From Pseudomonas sichuanensis (GTDB lineage: Bacteria; Pseudomonadota; Gammaproteobacteria; Pseudomonadales; Pseudomonadaceae), in NCBI RefSeq assembly GCF_003231305.1, contig NZ_QKVM01000047.1, positions 1 to 53,074 on the forward strand: 53,074 nt of DNA, in the 5' to 3' direction. Below, one piece after another: positions 48,542 through 53,074 of this stretch. The translations under genes were made by a program, and so were the position numbers. Under the pieces are notes generated by a model. It ran no database searches. It was not told where the DNA came from and was given only the letters and a program-made list of their open reading frames with translations. Each line of letters begins with the position of its first letter. The stretch's first letter is position 1.

Positions 48542-49216
48542 ATGACCACCTTGCTGGCCCTGGATACCGCCACCGAAGCCTGTTCCGTCGCCCTGCTGCA
48601 TGACGGCAAGGTGACCAGCCATTACGAGGTGATCCCGCGCCTGCACGCGCAGAAGCTGCTGCCGATGATCAAGCAGTTGCTGGCCGATGCCGGCGTGGCG
48701 CTGAGCGCCGTGGATGCCATCGCCTTTGGTCGCGGCCCGGGCGCCTTTACCGGCGTGCGGATCGCCATCGGCGTGGTCCAGGGCCTGGCCTTCGCCCTGC
48801 AGCGCCCGGTGTTGCCGATCTCCAACCTGGCCGCGCTGGCCCAGGGCGCGTTGCGCGAGCACGGCGTGCAGCAGGTCGCCGCCTCCATCGATGCGCGCAT
48901 GGACGAGGTGTACTGGGGCTGTTACCGGGCGGAGCAGGGCGAGATGCGCCTGGTCGGCCAGGAAGTGGTGGTGGCACCCGAGCGCGTCAGCTTGCCTGAA
49001 GGCCTGGCCGGCGACTGGTTTGGTGCCGGTACTGGCTGGAGCCTGGCCGAGCGCCTGGCGGTGCAGGCCACCGCCAGCGATGCGGCTGCACTGCCCAATG
49101 CCCTGGATATCCTCACCCTGGCCAGCCATGCCTGGGCCCGTGGTGAAGCGGTCGCCGCCGAGCAGGCGCAACCGGTATATCTGCGCGATAATGTCGCTAC
49201 GCCCAAGGCACGCTGA
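48542..49216 (+). CDS. tsaB: tRNA threonylcarbamoyladenosine biosynthesis protein TsaB
   Basis: A 224-residue protein of the ASKHA fold that partners TsaD in making the universal t6A modification at position 37 of ANN-decoding tRNAs. It starts MTTLLALDTATEACSVALLH with the family N-terminus, and shows the GRGPGAFTGVRIAIGVVQGL segment. It lacks the HxxxH metal motif of TsaD, as expected. The start at 48542 is by homology. Confidence 0.96.
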   Translation: MTTLLALDTATEACSVALLHDGKVTSHYEVIPRLHAQKLLPMIKQLLADAGVALSAVDAIAFGRGPGAFTGVRIAIGVVQGLAFALQRPVLPISNLAALAQGALREHGVQQVAASIDARMDEVYWGCYRAEQGEMRLVGQEVVVAPERVSLPEGLAGDWFGAGTGWSLAERLAVQATASDAAALPNALDILTLASHAWARGEAVAAEQAQPVYLRDNVATPKAR

Positions 49217-49346
49217 GGTCGTTCGTCGGCTATCGCCGTTCACGATAAAACCTTTTGCGCGAACTGTGGTCCAGTTATCGTTCGGGCATTAGCGATGGAT
49301 CTCTGATGCTGCTAAATTGCCATCATTGATCCTGAGTGCCCACGTC

Positions 49347-49631
49347 ATGCGTATCGACGGCTTCTCCTCGCAGAGTTACCCCATCAAGCGCCCGCCGCGC
49401 AAAGCGCCGGTGCGTGACGAAGCGATCGACGACGCCGAGATCATCGAAGAGCCCGAGCAGCAGGCCAGCCGCGCCAACCGTCGCAGCGCCAACCTGCCGG
49501 CCCGCCAGCAGGACCTGATCTTCCCCCGCGCTCGTGACCGGCGTACCTCCACGGCACTGGCCAGCTACCTGACCACCGCAGGCTTCACCGACTGGGATAT
49601 GGAAGTGCTGGGGCTGGACCTGTACATTTGA
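49347..49631 (+). CDS. Hypothetical protein (PA3684-like)
   Basis: A 94-residue basic and Pro-rich protein, MRIDGFSSQSYPIKRPPRKA... The tail SYLTTAGFTDWDMEVLGLDL resembles a docking or interaction motif, and the middle (DDAEIIEEPEQQ) is acidic. There is no signal or membrane helix. The start at 49347 is the most likely ATG, though its ribosome-binding site is weak. It ends 3 bases before the DUF72 gene and may be coupled to it. Function is unknown. Confidence 0.75.
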   Translation: MRIDGFSSQSYPIKRPPRKAPVRDEAIDDAEIIEEPEQQASRANRRSANLPARQQDLIFPRARDRRTSTALASYLTTAGFTDWDMEVLGLDLYI

Positions 49632-49634
49632 CGG

Positions 49635-50504
49635 ATGATTCCGTCCCCCCAGCCCTACTTTCTCGGTTGTCCCTCCTGGAGCGAAAACGCCTGGCGTGAG
49701 TATCTCTATCCCGCCGATGCACGCACGGCTGAGTTCCTCGGCTTGTACAGCCAGGTATTCAATGCCGTGGAAGGCAACACCACCTTCTATGCCCGGCCCG
49801 CACCTGCGACGGTAGAGCGCTGGGCGCAGATCATGCCGGCGGGTTTTCGCTTCACGGCCAAGTTTCCGGGCGATGTCAGCCATGCCGGGGATCTGCGCGC
49901 GCAACTTGATTCGGCGATCGACTTCACGCGATTGATGGCACCGTTGGGGCAGCGTGTGTCCCCCTACTGGCTGCAGTTGCCGGCACAATTCGGGCCCTCG
50001 CGCATGGGGGAGCTGGCCTGGTTTCTCGATGAGGTTGGCGTGCCGGTGGCCGTCGAGGTGCGCAACGATGCGTTCTTCGCCCGTGGAGACGAAGAGCGCC
50101 AGCTCAATCGGCTGTTGCATGAGCGGGGTGTCGAGCGCATCTGCCTGGACCCGCGAGCGCTGTTCAGCTGCACATCTCGTGAGCCTGGGGTGCTGCATGC
50201 GCAGTCCAAGAAGCCCAAGGTGCCGCCGCGCCCGTGTGCGTTCAGCCAGCATCCGCAGGTGCGCTTTATCGGCCACCCTGAGCTTGCGGCCAACGAAACA
50301 TTCCTTACCCCCTGGGTCGAAAAGGTAGCGGTGTGGATCGAGGAGGGCCGTAGCCCCTATGTATTTCTGCACACCGCCGACAACCGGATGGCGGCAGCGC
50401 TTGCCCAGCATTTCCACCAGCGGCTGATGGCACGCCTGCCCGGGCTGGCCGCGTTACCGGAATTGCCGCGCGCGCCCGAGGTCGAACAGCTAGGGCTACT
50501 CTGA
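49635..50504 (+). CDS. DUF72 (YecE-like) protein
   Basis: A 289-residue TIM-barrel protein of the DUF72/YecE family. It shows the typical GCPSWSENAWREYLYP near the N-terminus, YSQVFNAVEGNTTFYARPA, and FTAKFPGDVSHAG. Function is unknown. It starts 3 bases after the PA3684-like gene stop, and the PEP-mutase-like gene follows 31 bases later. Confidence 0.92.
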   Translation: MIPSPQPYFLGCPSWSENAWREYLYPADARTAEFLGLYSQVFNAVEGNTTFYARPAPATVERWAQIMPAGFRFTAKFPGDVSHAGDLRAQLDSAIDFTRLMAPLGQRVSPYWLQLPAQFGPSRMGELAWFLDEVGVPVAVEVRNDAFFARGDEERQLNRLLHERGVERICLDPRALFSCTSREPGVLHAQSKKPKVPPRPCAFSQHPQVRFIGHPELAANETFLTPWVEKVAVWIEEGRSPYVFLHTADNRMAAALAQHFHQRLMARLPGLAALPELPRAPEVEQLGLL

Positions 50505-50535
50505 CGACACTTACTCATCAGCCGGAGGTTGGACC

Positions 50536-51366
50536 ATGGATGTGCAAACCCTGCGAGCCGAAGCCTTCAAGGCGTTGCATGAGCGCGATGGCGCATTCGT
50601 CATTCCCAACCCTTGGGATGCAGGCTCGGCCAAGTTGCTGGCGGCCCTTGGCTTCGAGGCATTGGCCACCACCAGTGCGGGGCTGGCGTTCAGCCTGGGG
50701 CGCCCGGATGCCGAAGGCGCCCTGAACCTGGAGGAAACCCTGGCCAATGCACAGGCCATTGTGGATGCCACGCCGCTGCCGGTGGCGGCAGACCTGGAAA
50801 ACGGCTTCGGCGATTTGCCCGAGGACTGTGCGCAGACGATCCTGCGCGCTGCCGAGACTGGCCTGGTGGGCGGTTCGATCGAAGATGCCAGTGGCCGCAG
50901 CGAGGCGCCGATTTACGACTTCGACCTGTCCGTGGCGCGAGTGCGCGCTGCCGTGCAAGCCGCTCGTTCGCTGCAATTTCCGTTCACGCTCTGCGCCCGC
51001 GCTGAGAACCTGCTGCACGGCAAACTGGACCTGGACGATACCATCCGCCGCCTGCAGGCCTATGCCGACGCCGGTGCCGATGTGTTGTACGCGCCTGGGC
51101 TGCGCAGCGTCGATGAGATTCGCGCGGTGGTGCAGGCCGTGGCGCCCAAGCCGGTAAACGTGCTGATGGGTATGCCGGGGGTGCCGCTTGGCGTCAATCA
51201 GTTACAGGATCTGGGCGTGAAGCGCATCAGTGTCGGTTCGTCGCTGGCCCGCGTCGCACTGGGTGCCTTCCAGCGCGCGGCGTTGGAAATCCGCGACCAG
51301 GGCACGTTCGGCTATGGCGATCAGGCGCTGCCATTTGCCCAGCTCAATGATCTGTTTCGCCGCTGA
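50536..51366 (+). CDS. PEP mutase/isocitrate lyase family enzyme
   Basis: A 276-residue TIM-barrel protein. The metal-binding region VAADLENGFGD (about 82-92) and the SIEDASGR segment are typical of the PEP mutase/oxaloacetate decarboxylase/isocitrate lyase superfamily. The KKCGH catalytic loop of isocitrate lyase is not seen, so lyase activity of that exact type is unlikely. It may be an oxaloacetate decarboxylase or a carboxyphosphonoenolpyruvate-mutase-like enzyme. An AGCCGGAGG ribosome-binding site lies upstream. Confidence 0.9.
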   Translation: MDVQTLRAEAFKALHERDGAFVIPNPWDAGSAKLLAALGFEALATTSAGLAFSLGRPDAEGALNLEETLANAQAIVDATPLPVAADLENGFGDLPEDCAQTILRAAETGLVGGSIEDASGRSEAPIYDFDLSVARVRAAVQAARSLQFPFTLCARAENLLHGKLDLDDTIRRLQAYADAGADVLYAPGLRSVDEIRAVVQAVAPKPVNVLMGMPGVPLGVNQLQDLGVKRISVGSSLARVALGAFQRAALEIRDQGTFGYGDQALPFAQLNDLFRR

Positions 51367-51454
51367 AATCCAGTACGCATAGCCTTTTGGCTATTGGTCG
51401 GCGCATCGTGCAGTACGGCCGTCACTCCCGGTGTCGGCCATAAAGCCTGCGTTC

Positions 51455-52075
51455 TCAGGCGTATGCGCGAACGTTGTTCAATACCACTGGGCGGGCCCAA
51501 TGGGTATCGAATTCCAGGTCGTTCTGTTGCTTGGCCAGGGTGGGTTCGTCGAACGGCTCTGGCGCCGGGTCGAGCAGGTTCATCTCGAATTCGGCGATCG
51601 GCAGGAACAGGGGGCGAGGCGATGGCGCGGGGCCGGGCTCGGCAATCGGATGGCCCTGGCTCATGACCACCGGGCGCAGCCAGCTGTTGCTGATGTCGAG
51701 GTCACGCTGCTGGGTAATCAGCTCGGCGGTGCTGAAGGGTTCGGGTGCCGGTTCCAGCAGGTTGGCCTCGAGCTCCGCCTTGGGCAGGAACAGCGGCTCG
51801 GGAGGGATGATTTCGGTGTCATGCACCGGCAGGGCGCGCTGGGCGTCGATCAAGGCCAAGGCCCTGGCGCCGCCGACAGGTTCACCACTCTCTTTGTCGT
51901 ACTGCACCAGCGCCTGGCTGACGCTGTCGATTTCCCCTTGCGGCTGCTCGGCCATGGCCCGGGCGAAGAAGTCCTGCCACAGGTGGCTGACGCCGCCCAG
52001 TGCCTGGGAGTTCTGGCGACCGTAGTTGCCGACAGGCGACAGGTAGGTCAAGCCGATGGGGAGAGTGTCTGACAT
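51455..52075 (-). CDS. Hypothetical protein with a tandem internal repeat
   Basis: A 206-residue protein. After an N-terminal domain (about 1-90), two repeats follow: one from PLFLPKAELEANLLEPAPEP to RPVV and another from PLFLPIAEFEMNLLDPAPEP to RPVV. Each is about 48 residues with a conserved Asp/Leu-rich helix (QQRDLDISNSWLRPVV, QQNDLEFDTHWARPVV). The charge is acidic and no signal is present. Function is unknown. It is convergent with the preceding gene and divergent from rsmJ. P. aeruginosa has an uncharacterised gene at the same place. Confidence 0.8.
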   Translation of the reverse strand: MSDTLPIGLTYLSPVGNYGRQNSQALGGVSHLWQDFFARAMAEQPQGEIDSVSQALVQYDKESGEPVGGARALALIDAQRALPVHDTEIIPPEPLFLPKAELEANLLEPAPEPFSTAELITQQRDLDISNSWLRPVVMSQGHPIAEPGPAPSPRPLFLPIAEFEMNLLDPAPEPFDEPTLAKQQNDLEFDTHWARPVVLNNVRAYA

Positions 52076-52170
52076 GGCAGTCGCGCGCGTTGTGCTCTGG
52101 CAGAATAGCGGATACTGCGTGTATCGGCTGAGGCCGGGGTTTCATTAATTAATTTCGAGTGCGGGATCCG

Positions 52171-52953
52171 ATGGTAGAGCAAGAGCTGGGCACAGGTATC
52201 AGGATCGAGGCACTGGCCCCCGAATTCCAGGCGCAGGCGTTGGCATGGGCAGAACGCCTGGGCTTGCCGCTGGCCGACGAGGCGGCCGGGTTTGCCGTGC
52301 AGGTCGGTGCCGATGGCCTGCAGATCCAGCAATTGGGCCCGCAGGCGCCTGGCCCTGTGCGGGTGGATTTCGTCGAGGGCCAGGCGGCGCATCGGCGGCT
52401 GTTCGGTGGCGGCAGCGGGCAGATGATCGCCAAGGCGGTGGGTATTGCCCAGGGCGTGCGGCCGCAGGTGCTCGATGCCACTGCGGGGTTGGGCAAGGAC
52501 GCGTTCGTGCTGGCCAGCCTGGGCTGCCAGATGACCTTGATCGAGCGTCAGCCGTTGATCGCGGCGTTGCTGGAAGATGGCCTGGCGCGGGCGCGGGGGG
52601 ATCTTGAGGTGGGGGCGATCGTCGAGCGCATACGCCTGCTGACCGGCAATGCCATCGAGCGCATGCGCGGGTGGGAAGGGGAGGCGCCTCAGGTGATCTA
52701 CCTTGATCCGATGTTCCCGCATCGGGACAAGAGCGCGCTGGTGAAGAAGGAAATGCGGGTGTTCCGGCCGTTGGTCGGCGATGACCTGGATGCGCCGGCG
52801 TTGCTTGAGGCGGCGTTGGCGTTGGCTTCGCATCGGGTGGTGGTCAAGCGGCCGCGCAAGGCGCCGATTATCGATGGGCCGAAGCCGAGCCATAGCCTTG
52901 AGGGGAAGTCGAGTCGGTACGATATTTACCCGAAGAAGGCTTTGAAGGTTTGA
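52171..52953 (+). CDS. rsmJ: 16S rRNA (guanine-N2-1516)-methyltransferase RsmJ
   Basis: A 260-residue SAM-dependent methyltransferase that modifies G1516 of 16S rRNA. The SAM-binding loop VLDATAGLGKDAFVLASLGC (about 103-122) and the N2-guanine motif IYLDPMFPHR are visible, with a C-terminal RKAPIIDGPKPSHSLEGKSS segment typical of the family. The ATG at 52171 is chosen; an alternative GTG at 52159 would add four residues. The ribosome-binding site is weak. Confidence 0.93.
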   Translation: MVEQELGTGIRIEALAPEFQAQALAWAERLGLPLADEAAGFAVQVGADGLQIQQLGPQAPGPVRVDFVEGQAAHRRLFGGGSGQMIAKAVGIAQGVRPQVLDATAGLGKDAFVLASLGCQMTLIERQPLIAALLEDGLARARGDLEVGAIVERIRLLTGNAIERMRGWEGEAPQVIYLDPMFPHRDKSALVKKEMRVFRPLVGDDLDAPALLEAALALASHRVVVKRPRKAPIIDGPKPSHSLEGKSSRYDIYPKKALKV

Positions 52954-53048
52954 GTTGAGGTTGGTGTTTGGTAAGTGTTGGTTTTGCAGGTTGTAAGCGC
53001 ATTCATTTGTGATGTCGACGCTTAGTCACCTTTCCGCCCTTACGGCGG

Positions 53049-53074
53049 GTTACTTTGGTCTTGGCCAAAGTAAC
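53049..53074. repeat. Perfect 10-base inverted repeat at window end
   Basis: GTTACTTTGG and CCAAAGTAAC, with a TCTTGG loop, lie just after CCCTTACGGCGGG. Sequences of this kind recur in Pseudomonas genomes. The window ends at the last base of the right arm, so any downstream part is not visible. Its role is unknown. Confidence 0.6.

Overview
The window is about 53 kb of GC-rich, gene-dense gammaproteobacterial chromosome. Codon use, gene content and many copies of the REP palindrome family built on GGGAGCGGGCTTGCCCCGCG and GGAGCGGCTTTAGCCGCG point to the Pseudomonas putida group. Almost every base is explained by conserved chromosomal genes. I see no prophage, insertion sequence, CRISPR array, integron, rRNA or tRNA gene.

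Left block (1-18.7 kb): a membrane protein and an orphan NarL/BvgA-type response regulator. Then a leftward operon encodes an Rnf-like membrane redox module (rnfA-D-G-E order, no rnfB or rnfC), nth (endonuclease III) and a small PA3496-type protein. metG (leftward) is divergent from the Fe-S carrier gene apbC/mrp. Next come a cold-shock protein, dcd, an M14-type deacylase and a QuiP-like Ntn-hydrolase acylase predicted to be a lipoprotein. Three zinc/SEC-C-related or lipoprotein genes and a DUF6231 gene follow. Rightward are two tandem OmpA/TSP3-repeat lipoproteins, a DUF1145 membrane protein and an exported collagen-like protein.

Middle block (18.8-35.6 kb): an OYE-family flavin reductase, a HicAB toxin-antitoxin pair with a clear palindromic operator, and a leftward polyamine operon. 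That operon resembles E. coli ydcSTUVW (binding protein, ATPase, two permeases, gamma-aminobutyraldehyde dehydrogenase). A TerB/DUF533 protein precedes the complete Wsp surface-sensing chemosensory operon wspA-B-C-D-E-F-R, which ends in a GGDEF diguanylate cyclase.

Right block (35.8-53 kb): prfB with its programmed +1 frameshift, lysS, a TetR regulator, lipoproteins, a DUF1704/QEGLA metallopeptidase-like protein, an alpha/beta hydrolase, an LptF-like OmpA lipoprotein with a DUF4398 partner, ppc, adk, tsaB, DUF72, a PEP-mutase/isocitrate-lyase family enzyme, a duplicated-repeat protein and rsmJ. From memory, the gene order from wsp to rsmJ follows the P. aeruginosa PA3708-PA3680 order, in reverse numbering.

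The most unusual item is the Rnf-like cluster. RnfB and RnfC are absent from the locus, the RnfA-like subunit lacks both cysteines expected to bind the intramembrane Fe-S cluster, and the RnfD flavinylation motif is degraded. Other points of interest are the HicAB operator touching the start codon, the collagen-like protein, the His-rich SEC-C miniprotein, the duplicated 48-residue module at 51.5-52.0 kb, and the REP element between the binding-protein gene and the ATPase gene of the polyamine transporter.
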